NCBI RefSeq assembly: GCF_000739715.2
Contig: NZ_BBJC02000005.1
Coordinates: 241,421 to 305,420 of the forward strand
Direction: 5' to 3'
From: Falsirhodobacter sp. alg1
GTDB lineage: Bacteria > Pseudomonadota > Alphaproteobacteria > Rhodobacterales > Rhodobacteraceae
DNA length: 64,000 nt
Part shown: positions 8,550-16,809 of the stretch, in pieces
Numbering within the stretch: the first letter of the stretch is position 1
Layout: the number at the start of each line of letters is the position of its first letter
Program-made: the position numbers and the translations under genes
The notes under the pieces: model-generated
What the model saw: only the letters and a program-made list of their open reading frames with translations
What the model was told of the DNA's origin: nothing
Databases searched by the model: none

Positions 8550-9854
8550 TCAGTTGTTGAGCGCCGCGAGCTTTTCGTTGATTTCGCGAACAACGGTTTC
8601 GGACACCTCCAGCGGGGTGGCATCACCGAAGGCCACGGCCTCATTCGCGCGCTTGAACATCCCGCTAAGCCCCCCGACACCGGGACGACGCGACGGCGCA
8701 GGCTCTTCCCGCAGCATCCGCAGGTAGCCTACCAGCTTTTTTTCCGCATCCGTGCCGCTGGTCCCGAACTTCTCCAGCCCTGCGGTCGAAGCGGGGATCA
8801 TACCGCTGCCGGTATAATACATCTCCACCCCTTCAGGATCGAAATGCATGAAGTTGATGATGTCGACACACAGATCCTTATCGGTGGCACGAGACCAGAT
8901 ACCCGTGGAATTCCCCGCATAATCGTAATGATGCTGCTTCATCTCGCCGCCCTCAAATCCGTTGGGCATCATCATCAGGTCTAGCGGATCCTCCATCAAC
9001 GAACCAATACCGACGAAGCTGTCTGTGGTTTGCAGCAACATTGCCGCCCGGCCGCGCACGATACCAAGCGTGGCCGAGTTATCGCCGGCCTGCGCCTGTA
9101 CATCCGCCGGTGGGGCGCCCCCGTCCTGGCGCATATCCTCCCAGAACTGGAACCACTCCGCCAGATCTGCGGCCTCGAACCCGATGGAATGTTCGGGGGT
9201 AAACAGGGATTTTCCCTTAGCGCGAAGATAGATGTCACATGGCAGGTTGTTCCCGCCACCATCCTCAATGCCCCAGAATCCGCGGCCGTGCTCTTTTCCA
9301 AGGGCTACAGCGGTTTCGTGCAGTTTTTCCCATGTGTAAAACTTGTCCGGCACGGCGACACCGACATCCTCGAACTTTTTGGGATTGTAGAAAATGGCGG
9401 TTGCGATGGCATCGTTCGGCATCGCGTATATTTCGTCCTTATAAGTGCAGGAAAAGATACTGCCCGCCTGATAACCGGAAACATCCAGCGGATTCGGAAT
9501 CCAATCCGTCAACGGGGCCAGCACCCCCCGCGCCGCGTATTCCGCCAGAAGATCAACGTTCACGCTGAACATATCCGGGGCATTTCCACCGGCAGCCTCG
9601 GTTGCAAGCTTGTCTGTAAACGAGCGGAAGCTGGAGAATTCGGGGATGATCTGCACCCCGGGGTTCTTGGCCTCATACGCCTTCAGCGTCTTGAGCGTTG
9701 TTGCCAGTTGTTCTTCGGATTCAACGAAGCCGCTGAAACGGACCCGCTTGGTGGCTTGTGCAGATGCACCTCTGGACATGACCGTCAGCGCAAATCCTCC
9801 GAACGCTGCCCCACCATGTACCAGAAATTTTCTGCGTGTTTGCGAAATAGTCAC
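8550..9854 (-). CDS. Extracellular sugar-binding protein of ABC transporter, Tat-type signal
   Basis: 434 residues from the GTG at 9854, which has an excellent ribosome site (GGGAGGGG, 5 bases upstream); the ATG at 9911 lacks one. The N-terminus SQTRRKFLVHGGAAFGG carries a twin-arginine motif, with cleavage likely after GASA, so export may be by Tat. The rest is a family 1 solute-binding protein (VRFSGFVESEEQLA..., PDMFSVNVDLLAEYA). It should capture a carbohydrate in the periplasm for the two downstream permeases. First gene of the minus arm of the cluster; a candidate LacI-type site lies about 90 bp upstream. Confidence 0.92.
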   Translation of the reverse strand: MTISQTRRKFLVHGGAAFGGFALTVMSRGASAQATKRVRFSGFVESEEQLATTLKTLKAYEAKNPGVQIIPEFSSFRSFTDKLATEAAGGNAPDMFSVNVDLLAEYAARGVLAPLTDWIPNPLDVSGYQAGSIFSCTYKDEIYAMPNDAIATAIFYNPKKFEDVGVAVPDKFYTWEKLHETAVALGKEHGRGFWGIEDGGGNNLPCDIYLRAKGKSLFTPEHSIGFEAADLAEWFQFWEDMRQDGGAPPADVQAQAGDNSATLGIVRGRAAMLLQTTDSFVGIGSLMEDPLDLMMMPNGFEGGEMKQHHYDYAGNSTGIWSRATDKDLCVDIINFMHFDPEGVEMYYTGSGMIPASTAGLEKFGTSGTDAEKKLVGYLRMLREEPAPSRRPGVGGLSGMFKRANEAVAFGDATPLEVSETVVREINEKLAALNN

Positions 9855-9941
9855 TTCGTCCCCTCCCGTGGCTGTGACCGGAACAGGGCGCCGCTGACAA
9901 ATCCCTTTCATAAACCTGCGCCCATGGAATCAGACGTTAGT

Positions 9942-9955
9942 CAAACGTTACACAT
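9942..9955. promoter_or_regulatory. Candidate LacI-family operator 1
   Basis: The sequence contains the LacI-family core CAAACGTTAC. Read on the minus strand it gives ATGTGTAACGT, identical over 11 bases to the site at 10148-10158. It is about 90 bp upstream of the binding-protein start. Confidence 0.5.
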
Positions 9956-10147
9956 CGATCAAGAAAATATATGTATGATGATCGGCGAATCTGGAATGAT
10001 AAGCTGGAAGCCGCCACAGGTCAGATTCAAGGATGGCCCCAAGAATATTACATATACATAGCTACAATAGCTACTTAGCGCAGAAAAACAGATATATCGC
10101 TGTCACATCATTTTCTGGCTGGAAATATGAATCCATTCCTGAATACT

Positions 10148-10158
10148 ATGTGTAACGT
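10148..10158. promoter_or_regulatory. Candidate LacI-family operator 2
   Basis: ATGTGTAACGT repeats the core of the site at 9945-9955 in inverted orientation and lies 80 bp upstream of the LacI start. GTAACGTATTAC also gives GTAA/TTAC symmetry here. About 203 bp separate the two sites, a distance compatible with looping. Confidence 0.45.
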
Positions 10159-10237
10159 ATTACCAGTTCACAGATCTGACTGGTACGCAGGGCTTCGGGC
10201 AGGATTGGCCCTACGCTTTCCGAAAGAGAAGGTACAT

Positions 10238-11290
10238 ATGGCCGGTATCAAGGATGTGGCGAAAATGGCCGGTGTTTCGGTCAGCACGGTTTCCAATGTC
10301 ATAAACGGCCGCCATGGCAAGATGGGGCATGACACGCTGTGCCGCGTGCAGGACGCGATATCGACCCTGAAATACGTCCCGAACGCCGTGGCGCGGCAAT
10401 TGCAGTCAGGGCAGATCAGGACATTGGGGCTTATCGTTCCTTCCGTGGCGAACCCGTTTTGGGGCAACGCATCGCAGGTGATCGAGAAAGAGGCCAAAGC
10501 CCATGGCTACCAGGTATTGATCTGCAACGCCGAACGCGATCCGGATACCGAGGCGGCTTATCTGGAATCCCTCTACAGTTCCGGCATCCGAGGGGTAATT
10601 CTGGGGTCATCCCCCGTGTCGCTGGACCATCTGCAGAAGCAGGCGGAAAAAGGTATGCGGATTGCCGCCTTTGATCGAAATACCCAAGGTATCCAGCAGT
10701 TGCTGTCCTGCTCGATCAGCATCGACCAGATCTCGGGGGCCCGCATGGCGGCACGGCATCTGGTCGGGCTGGGTCATAAGCGGATCGGCTTCATTTCCGG
10801 CCCGATCGGCACGTCCAGCCGGATCGCACGGCTGGATGGTCTGCGGGCAGAGCTGGCAAAGGTCGGGGTGGAACTGGATGACGAATTGCTGTGGCTCGGC
10901 CGGAATGCCTCCGGCTTTGGCGACAGCCAGGCAGCAGAGCTGGGCCGGTCCGCAATCCGCGAACTGATGACATTGAACAACCCGCCCACCGCCGTGTTCT
11001 GCATCAATGACATGTATGCCATTGGCGCGCTGTCCGGCGCCCGTGAACTGGGTTACCGCGTTCCCGAAGATCTGTCGGTGATCGGATTTGACGATATCTA
11101 CCTGGCAAAGGTCATGTCGCCGCCGCTGACAACCATCCAGCAGCCGCTGGAACAGATGTCCAAACTGGTGGTCGCCAAGTTGATCGAGGCGTTGAGAACC
11201 GATGGTGCAATCGATGATCCATACATCGAAATGCGCCCGGAGCTGATCGTCCGGTCCTCTACCGCCGCCCCGAACCCAAGGAAAGCTTGA
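10238..11290 (+). CDS. LacI-family transcriptional regulator
   Basis: 350 residues from the ATG at 10238, which has AGAAGG 5 bases upstream. Residues 3-25 are the LacI helix-turn-helix (IKDVAKMAGVSVSTVSNVIN), followed by the hinge helix and a periplasmic-binding-like effector domain (TLGLIVPSVANPFW..., GHKRIGFISGP, SVIGFDDIYLAKVMSPPLTT). It is the first gene of the plus arm of the cluster and very probably represses both arms, releasing DNA when a pathway sugar binds. It overlaps the next reading frame closely (the SDR start lies 6 bp after its stop), indicating co-transcription. Confidence 0.94.
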   Translation: MAGIKDVAKMAGVSVSTVSNVINGRHGKMGHDTLCRVQDAISTLKYVPNAVARQLQSGQIRTLGLIVPSVANPFWGNASQVIEKEAKAHGYQVLICNAERDPDTEAAYLESLYSSGIRGVILGSSPVSLDHLQKQAEKGMRIAAFDRNTQGIQQLLSCSISIDQISGARMAARHLVGLGHKRIGFISGPIGTSSRIARLDGLRAELAKVGVELDDELLWLGRNASGFGDSQAAELGRSAIRELMTLNNPPTAVFCINDMYAIGALSGARELGYRVPEDLSVIGFDDIYLAKVMSPPLTTIQQPLEQMSKLVVAKLIEALRTDGAIDDPYIEMRPELIVRSSTAAPNPRKA

Positions 11291-11295
11291 TCGAT

Positions 11296-12033
11296 ATGAG
11301 CATGGCAAAACAACTCTCGGGTCGTCATATCCTGATTGCAGGCGCGACCAGCGGCATGGGCCGCGCGACGGCCCGTGCCGCAGCAAATGCAGGGGCCGCA
11401 ATGATGCTGATCGGCCGCGATCCGGATCGTTTGGAAGAAATCCGGCGCGAGGTGCAGGATCTGGGTGCGGCCGACATCCTATGCATTCAGGCAGATGCAA
11501 GCGATAGAGCCGCCCTGTCTGCCGCATTGTCAAAGCATGAGGCCGCCTTGGCGACAGTAGATACGCTGGTCAATTCCATCGGTGTCAATCTGGTTCAACG
11601 CGCATTCATGGAGCTGACAGACAGTTCCTGGACCTCGATGATCGACACGAACCTGAACGCGGCCTTCAATCTGGCGCAGGTAATGGTGCCTGTGTTCCGC
11701 AAACGCGGTGGCGGGCTTCTGGTGAACATTTCCTCTACCGCAGCAAAAAAGCCGGACCCCTCGGGGGCAGCCTATCAGGCAACAAAGGCCGCCGTGATGG
11801 CAATGACCCATGCGATCATGGAAGAGGAATGGCAGAACGGCATCCGCGCCACGGCCATTCTGCCCGGTATGACGGATACGCCGCTGCTGGAAAAACGCCC
11901 CACCCCGCCCACGGATAAAATGCGCGCCCGCGCCTTGCAGCCTGAGGATATCGCCGAGGCCTGCATGTTTGTCATCACACTGCCCGAACGGGCGCATGTA
12001 TCGGAACTGGTCATACAGCCCGCAAAACGATGA
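11296..12033 (+). CDS. Short-chain dehydrogenase/reductase
   Basis: 245 residues from the ATG at 11296; AAGGAAAG lies about 10 bases upstream, and a second ATG at 11302 is equally possible. The nucleotide-binding motif is GATSGMGRATA near residue 14. The catalytic pair is in AYQATKAAVMA (Tyr, Lys), with NISSTAAKK supplying the Ser. The acidic/neutral residue after beta-2 (LIGRDPDRL) leaves NAD versus NADP preference open. It probably oxidises or reduces a sugar or polyol intermediate. It is followed by the hydroxyacid dehydrogenase with an ATGA overlap of the longest frames. Confidence 0.9.
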   Translation: MSMAKQLSGRHILIAGATSGMGRATARAAANAGAAMMLIGRDPDRLEEIRREVQDLGAADILCIQADASDRAALSAALSKHEAALATVDTLVNSIGVNLVQRAFMELTDSSWTSMIDTNLNAAFNLAQVMVPVFRKRGGGLLVNISSTAAKKPDPSGAAYQATKAAVMAMTHAIMEEEWQNGIRATAILPGMTDTPLLEKRPTPPTDKMRARALQPEDIAEACMFVITLPERAHVSELVIQPAKR

Positions 12034-12056
12034 CCCAGCGGCAGAAGGGGGAGATA

Positions 12057-13073
12057 ATGAAAGATACCATACAACCCAAAGTTGCCGTGCTGATCCCGGA
12101 GGAGATGCGTGGGCGGATCATGCCCGTACCTGCGATGAACGCCCTTTCGGCTTTTGCAACGCCCGTGCTGCTGCCGGACGACGTGCTGGCGGGCGGCAAT
12201 CTGGCAAATCACCTGACCGATGTACCGGCCGTGATTACCGGCTGGAAAAGCCCGATCATTCCCAAGGATGCGCTTGCACCGCGGGGCAGCATTGCCTTCG
12301 TTTCCCACGCTGCCGGATCCGTCAAACCGCTTGGCGTCCAGGATGCCTTGATGGCCGGTGACATTCGCGTCAGTCATGCCGCCCCCGTCATTGCCCATGC
12401 CGTGGCCGAATTTACCATAACGCAGATCCTCGCACATCTGCGACGCCACCGCGCAATGGATGCAGGCTTTCGTACCGGACTGACATGGACGGAAATGCGT
12501 GAGCGGAATCTCGGCCAGATGCTGTCAGCGCAGAATGTCGGCATTGTGGGGCTGGGATACGTCGGGCGGCTGGTCGTCAATCTTCTGCGCCCATTCGGAT
12601 GCAGGATATCGGTGTTCGATCCGTTCGTCAGTGCGGAACAGGCGGCGCAGCTGGATGTGACGCTGCTGTCGCTTGATGATCTGTTCACGCACTGTTCGGT
12701 AATCAGCCTGCATGCGGCCAACCTGCCCGAAACTTCGGGCATGATAACTCGGCGCCATCTGGGTTTGCTGGGCCGCGGCGGCCTGCTGGTCAACACGGCA
12801 CGTGCAGGATTGCTGGAACCGGGCGCATTGCTGGAGGCGCTACAGGAAGGGAAAATCTACGCGGCACTGGATACATTCGACCAAGAACCCTTGGCCGAGG
12901 GAGACGCGTTGCGGCGGTTGCCCAACGTTTATCTGTCCCCGCACTGCGCGGGCCACACCAGTGATACCTATACCATGCAGGGACTGTCAGCGGTGGAGGA
13001 GGTTCGCCTCTTTTTCAACGGGCTGCCCCTGCGGCAAGAAATTCCATGCGAAAAGGCGGCAGTCCTCGCCTGA
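12057..13073 (+). CDS. D-isomer-specific 2-hydroxyacid dehydrogenase family protein
   Basis: 338 residues from the ATG at 12057, preceded by AAGGGGGAG; an earlier ATG at 12030 overlaps the SDR stop and is possible. The NAD-binding motif GLGYVGRLVVNLLRPFG is near the middle, with the catalytic Arg (VNTARAG), Glu and His (LSPHCAGHT) of the family. It would reduce a 2-keto acid to a D-2-hydroxy acid, or the reverse, in the cytoplasm. In this cluster the likely partner is a keto-acid derived from sugar breakdown or a glyoxylate/hydroxypyruvate-like fragment. Substrate unassigned. Confidence 0.9.
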   Translation: MKDTIQPKVAVLIPEEMRGRIMPVPAMNALSAFATPVLLPDDVLAGGNLANHLTDVPAVITGWKSPIIPKDALAPRGSIAFVSHAAGSVKPLGVQDALMAGDIRVSHAAPVIAHAVAEFTITQILAHLRRHRAMDAGFRTGLTWTEMRERNLGQMLSAQNVGIVGLGYVGRLVVNLLRPFGCRISVFDPFVSAEQAAQLDVTLLSLDDLFTHCSVISLHAANLPETSGMITRRHLGLLGRGGLLVNTARAGLLEPGALLEALQEGKIYAALDTFDQEPLAEGDALRRLPNVYLSPHCAGHTSDTYTMQGLSAVEEVRLFFNGLPLRQEIPCEKAAVLA

Positions 13074-13124
13074 GGAGGGGCGGATTGCGCAGTCAGAGCA
13101 TATGCAACAGAGAAGGGGAGGAAC

Positions 13125-14195
13125 ATGGCGACAGTAGAGATATCGGGGCTGAAAAAGGCCTTTGGTGCCGTCGAGGTTATTCGCAGCGTTAATCTCAAGA
13201 TAGAAGACGGCGAATTCGTGGCACTGGTCGGCCCGTCGGGCTGTGGCAAATCCACATTGCTCCGCATCATTTCAGGGCTGGAGCCGGCGACGGACGGTGA
13301 AATCCTGATCGACGGCAGGATCGTGAACAGCCTGACACCGCGCGAGCGTAATATCGCGATGGTCTTTCAGAACTACGCCCTCTATCCGCATATGTCCGTG
13401 GCTCAGAACATGGGCTTCAACCTTAAACTTTCCGGGTTGAAGCGGTCCGAGATCGACACCAAGGTGAAGGAAGTGGCGAAGCTTCTGGAGCTGGACGCTC
13501 TGCTGGACCGAAAGCCCGGGCAGCTTTCGGGGGGGCAACGCCAACGGGTTGCGATGGGCCGGGCCATCGTACGTGACCCCGCCGCGTTCCTGTTCGATGA
13601 GCCTCTGTCCAATCTGGATGCAAAACTGCGTGTTCAGATGCGATCCGAGATCAAAACCCTGCACCAACGGGTCAAGACTACCTCGATCTATGTGACCCAT
13701 GACCAGATCGAGGCTATGACACTTGCGGACCGGGTCGTCATCCTGAGCGGCGGAAACATCGAGCAGGTCGGCAGCCCGATCGAACTGTACAACGAACCGG
13801 ACAATCTGTTCGTTGCCAGCTTTATCGGCACCCCTTCAATGAACCTGATCGATGCGACGGCAGTCAGCACCGATATGGGGATGGCGGCACAACTGCCCTG
13901 CGGCCAATTGGTCCGCCTGCATCGCACCCAGCACGTGCAGGAGGGGCAGAAGGTCGTCGTCGGGATCCGCCCCGAACATTTTGTCCTGCATACTGGCGAA
14001 ACCGCGCTTGCAGGGACGATCACCCTGGTGGAACCTACCGGCGCACAGACCCACGTCACTTTCAAGGTGGGTGAAGTGCCGGTGATGGCCGTGCTGGAGG
14101 GCGGTCTTTTGCTGAAAGCCGGCGAACAGATCGCGGCCTCGGTCGATCCAGAGAAAGTCTATGTTTTTGACAAACAGACGGGCCGACGGGTTTGA
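13125..14195 (+). CDS. Sugar ABC transporter ATP-binding protein (UgpC/MalK type)
   Basis: 356 residues. Walker A GPSGCGKST, signature LSGGQRQRVAMGRA, Walker B AFLFDEPLSNLD and the switch His (THDQIEAMT) are all intact, followed by the C-terminal OB-type (TOBE) regulatory domain of MalK proteins (residues about 240-356). The ATG at 13125 has GGGGAGGA just upstream. It energises the CUT1 permease pair at 6677-8475, which has no ATPase of its own. The split across two divergent operons implies joint control by the LacI protein. The downstream Gfo/Idh/MocA gene begins 22 bp after its stop. Confidence 0.95.
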   Translation: MATVEISGLKKAFGAVEVIRSVNLKIEDGEFVALVGPSGCGKSTLLRIISGLEPATDGEILIDGRIVNSLTPRERNIAMVFQNYALYPHMSVAQNMGFNLKLSGLKRSEIDTKVKEVAKLLELDALLDRKPGQLSGGQRQRVAMGRAIVRDPAAFLFDEPLSNLDAKLRVQMRSEIKTLHQRVKTTSIYVTHDQIEAMTLADRVVILSGGNIEQVGSPIELYNEPDNLFVASFIGTPSMNLIDATAVSTDMGMAAQLPCGQLVRLHRTQHVQEGQKVVVGIRPEHFVLHTGETALAGTITLVEPTGAQTHVTFKVGEVPVMAVLEGGLLLKAGEQIAASVDPEKVYVFDKQTGRRV

Positions 14196-14217
14196 CCGCG
14201 GCCTCGAAGGAGGAAAA

Positions 14218-15345
14218 ATGAAAGTATTGATTTCCGGAACCGGTTTTGCCGGACAAGGTCACGCCGAAGCCTTTCGCGCAGCAGGGGCGGATATCGTCGG
14301 TATCGTTGGCCGGACGCCGCATGTCGTTGCCGAGGTCGCCGAAAGCTTGGGCATTTCCTATGCCGGAACGGATTGGGCCGAGGCACTGGAAACCTGCCGG
14401 CCGGACATCGTTTCCATCGCAACCCCCGGGGGCGCGCATTATGCGCCCATCAAACAGGCGATCGAATTCGGCTGCCATGTGTTCTGCGACAAGCCGATGA
14501 CCGAAAGCGCGCAGACCGCGATTGAACTGTATGAACTTGCCCGGCAGAAGAATGTCAAAACAGCCTATGCCGCCAGCTTCCGCTATGCCCCCAGCGTCCA
14601 GCATGCCAAAAAGCTTGTAGCCGAGGGCTCGATTGGAGAGCCCACCGAAGTTGAATGCATGTCGCATTTCAACCTCGAGCGGGGAATTCCCTTCGGATGG
14701 TCACACCGTGCCGAAGAAGGTGGCGGGCGTCTGAACAATAATTTCACACACACCCTGTCCATCGTAACCGATGTGGTCGGAGATCGCCTGTTGTCGATCA
14801 TGGGCGATGTGCGGGATGATATGGAGCGGGCGCCGATCGTCAAAGGTGTCCATAATTTTGCGACGCGGCGGGATTTCATGCCTGACAATCTGGATGACCC
14901 GTCCCTTGAATGGGGCGAAAGCAACGTCGAATGGTCCTATACCGTTCTTGCAAAAATCCAGAGCGAGCTTGCCCGCAAGCCGGTTTCGGTTCTGTTCAAG
15001 CATGGCGGTCTCGTTCCCCGCTTCCACGAGGATCATATCGTCTTTTACGGAACAAAGGGCGCAATCTACATCAAGGGGCATTACGGCAGCGGTCAACTTT
15101 CGATTGCCGGGCCGGATGGGAAATGGAAGGAGCTCCCCCTGCCTCAGGAGATCATTTCCAACATGCCTGATGTGAAAGGTGAAACCGAACAGTGCTGGCA
15201 CTTCCTTGCACGGGAGTTCGTCAAAGATATCCGCGGCGAAACCGTGCAGCCCTATCCGACCTTCAAGGAAGGCAGCCAATATCAGCGGCTGATCGAGATC
15301 ATCCGCAAATCGGAAAACTGGACAGACGTTTCCGCATTGGCCTGA
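14218..15345 (+). CDS. Gfo/Idh/MocA-family oxidoreductase
   Basis: 375 residues from the ATG at 14218, with GGAGG 5-6 bases upstream; a longer frame from 14161 overlaps the ATPase gene. The N-terminal Rossmann motif is SGTGFAGQGHAEAFRAAG. The catalytic-lysine motif appears as CDKPMTES (usually EKP). The C-terminal beta-sheet domain follows (residues about 130-370). These enzymes are NAD(P)-dependent and act on sugars, inositols or glycosides, some by an oxidation-elimination mechanism that cleaves glycosidic bonds. It is the last gene of the plus arm and is followed by a strong hairpin. Confidence 0.91.
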   Translation: MKVLISGTGFAGQGHAEAFRAAGADIVGIVGRTPHVVAEVAESLGISYAGTDWAEALETCRPDIVSIATPGGAHYAPIKQAIEFGCHVFCDKPMTESAQTAIELYELARQKNVKTAYAASFRYAPSVQHAKKLVAEGSIGEPTEVECMSHFNLERGIPFGWSHRAEEGGGRLNNNFTHTLSIVTDVVGDRLLSIMGDVRDDMERAPIVKGVHNFATRRDFMPDNLDDPSLEWGESNVEWSYTVLAKIQSELARKPVSVLFKHGGLVPRFHEDHIVFYGTKGAIYIKGHYGSGQLSIAGPDGKWKELPLPQEIISNMPDVKGETEQCWHFLAREFVKDIRGETVQPYPTFKEGSQYQRLIEIIRKSENWTDVSALA

Positions 15346-15355
15346 CCGGCGGCAT

Positions 15356-15381
15356 CACCTGCCCCGACAAAGGGGCAGGTG
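15356..15381 (+). terminator. Strong stem-loop after the plus arm of the sugar cluster
   Basis: A perfect 10-bp stem (CACCTGCCCC / GGGGCAGGTG) with a 6-base loop begins 11 bp after the stop codon of the oxidoreductase. No U-tract follows, so it may be a factor-assisted terminator. Confidence 0.65.
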
Positions 15382-15537
15382 CTATGCAAAAGCGTGCGAC
15401 ATCCATGGATGATCCGGTCCCGGCTCACCCGCCGCATCTAGCCTTCACAGCTAGGGGTGGCCTGACATAAGACCCGTGCCACGCAAATCCTGCTGCTGCC
15501 ATCAGACATAGGACCACATGCAGAAGACCGTGAACCA

Positions 15538-15789
15538 TCATCCGCCATGATCCTCTTCATCGGTCTGATCGAAGGAGACAGTGTCGAACTCTACGGCGCA
15601 GAGCGTCGCACCATTCTGGATGGCATAGCAGGCGGGCTCAGACGTAGTATCATCAATGCCTTGATTACTGCCAAACATCGAAGCGACGGGGTTGGGCGTA
15701 TGGGCAACACCACAATGCCTGCTTGCGGATGCAGGCAGCCATAATCCGGCCATGATCAGAACAATAGCCGATGCGATCAGATGCTTCAT
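15538..15789 (-). CDS. Small secreted protein of unknown function
   Basis: 83 residues from the ATG at 15789, supported by AAGGAGAG about 7 bases upstream. The N-terminus is a good Sec signal peptide (MKHLIASAIVLIMAGLWLPASA|S), leaving a mature protein of about 60 residues. The mature part has three cysteines (RHCG, EPACY, ATLCAVEF) and an acidic tail (DQTDEEDHGG). I do not recognise a family. It is monocistronic, convergent with the sugar-cluster plus arm and divergent from the VIT-family gene. The acidic, histidine-containing C-terminus could bind metal, but that is a guess. Confidence 0.65.
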   Translation of the reverse strand: MKHLIASAIVLIMAGLWLPASASRHCGVAHTPNPVASMFGSNQGIDDTTSEPACYAIQNGATLCAVEFDTVSFDQTDEEDHGG

Positions 15790-15932
15790 AGCGCTCTCCT
15801 TAACGTGTCTTGACACCACCATAGCCCGGGAATCTTGCGCCTAGCTTACAAAGCACGCAGGCAACAAAATTAAATCCGGCATCTCAATATCAGACTTGGC
15901 GCGGAGGAAAGACCGTCTTAACTGTTTATGCA

Positions 15933-15950
15933 CAATGCAAATCTGCATTG
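15933..15950. promoter_or_regulatory. Candidate operator upstream of the VIT-family gene
   Basis: CAATGCAAATCTGCATTG is a perfect 7-bp inverted repeat with a 4-base centre, ending 19 bp before the ATG at 15970. The position suggests repression of the metal transporter, for example by a Fur/Mur-type regulator; the regulator is not identified. Confidence 0.5.
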
Positions 15951-15969
15951 GCAAACAGGGGCATCAGGC

Positions 15970-16668
15970 ATGACGTTGGATACCCATATCGAAAAGCACC
16001 TCGTTCATCGCATCGGCTGGTTGCGGGCTGCCGTGATGGGGGCAAATGACGGACTCCTTTCCACCTCCAGTCTTGTAGTGGGGGTTGCAGCCGCGGGGTC
16101 GAGCCAGTCCCAGGTCGTTGTTGCCGCATTGGCAGGTTTGGTTGCCGGCGCAATGTCCATGGCCGCTGGCGAATATGTTTCCGTCAGTTCGCAGGCCGAT
16201 GCGGAGAAGGCAGACCTTGAACGGGAAGCCGCAGAACTGCGTGATACCCCTGATGAAGAACTGGATGAGCTGACGCAGATCTATCTGGATCGCGGCCTGG
16301 ATCTCTTGCTTGCCCGGCAGGTCGCCGTGCAGCTGACAGCGCACGATGCGTTGGCCGCGCACGCCAGGGATGAACTGGGCATCTCAACCACCGTGACGGC
16401 ACAGCCCGTCCAGGCGGCCGTGGTTTCTGCACTGACCTTTGCCGGGGGGGCCGTGGTCCCGCTGATCGTGGCCGTGGCAACGCCTGTATCGCATGTCGTG
16501 CTGACCGTGTCGTTGGTAACCTTGGCCGGATTGGGGACGTTGGGCGCATTGGGTGCCGTCGCTGGTGGTGCCGGAATCTTCAGGGCTGCGAAGCGTGTCA
16601 CGCTTTGGGGCGCTTTGGCCATGGCCGCTACTGCGGGTGTGGGCCGGATATTCGGAATTGCAATGTAG
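15970..16668 (+). CDS. VIT1/CCC1-family iron/manganese transporter
   Basis: 232 residues from the ATG at 15970, with AGGGG upstream and the usual family N-terminus (HLVHRIGWLRAAVMGANDGL). An ATG at 15928 is in frame but would place the palindromic operator inside the gene. Five membrane segments are expected: two before a cytosolic, charged, ligand-rich loop (residues about 75-135, KADLEREAAELRDTPDEELD) and three after. Family members export Fe2+ or Mn2+ from the cytosol or into stores. The small loop and bacterial VIT type suggest detoxification. It stands alone, so metal choice rests on the family only. Confidence 0.9.
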   Translation: MTLDTHIEKHLVHRIGWLRAAVMGANDGLLSTSSLVVGVAAAGSSQSQVVVAALAGLVAGAMSMAAGEYVSVSSQADAEKADLEREAAELRDTPDEELDELTQIYLDRGLDLLLARQVAVQLTAHDALAAHARDELGISTTVTAQPVQAAVVSALTFAGGAVVPLIVAVATPVSHVVLTVSLVTLAGLGTLGALGAVAGGAGIFRAAKRVTLWGALAMAATAGVGRIFGIAM

Positions 16669-16809
16669 CCGCAGGGCATCGCCCTCTGGACTTACGCAAG
16701 GTCACAGCCAAAACAGCGGCTGAACCGAGGTGCGGCACCCCCTAAGGTATGGCGCGCAAAACGCGGTTCGATTATGCAAACCCTCGCGGGCAAACAGAGG
16801 GAATGCCAC

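Larger units (their letters stand above)
9855..10237. promoter_or_regulatory. Divergent intergenic control region of the sugar cluster
   Basis: 383 bp without a convincing gene between the GTG start of the binding protein (minus) and the LacI start (plus). It is AT-rich in its middle. It contains two sites sharing ATGTGTAACGT (9945-9955 in reverse, 10148-10158 forward), ACGTTA twice at 11-bp spacing (9934 and 9945), and a 9-bp tandem repeat ATAGCTAC(A/T) at 10058-10075. Both divergent promoters must lie here; no confident -35/-10 pair was identified. A longer open start for LacI at 10127 exists but lacks a ribosome site. Confidence 0.6.

Noticed and set aside
9030..10061. 343-residue plus-strand open frame opposite the sugar-binding protein
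   Set aside because: It is antisense to a gene with a clear signal peptide, ribosome site and family motifs; its own translation has no recognisable domain and reflects the high-GC shadow effect.
10058..10075. Tandem ATAGCTAC repeat as a CRISPR or iteron array
   Set aside because: Only two 9-bp copies with no spacers; too short for either.
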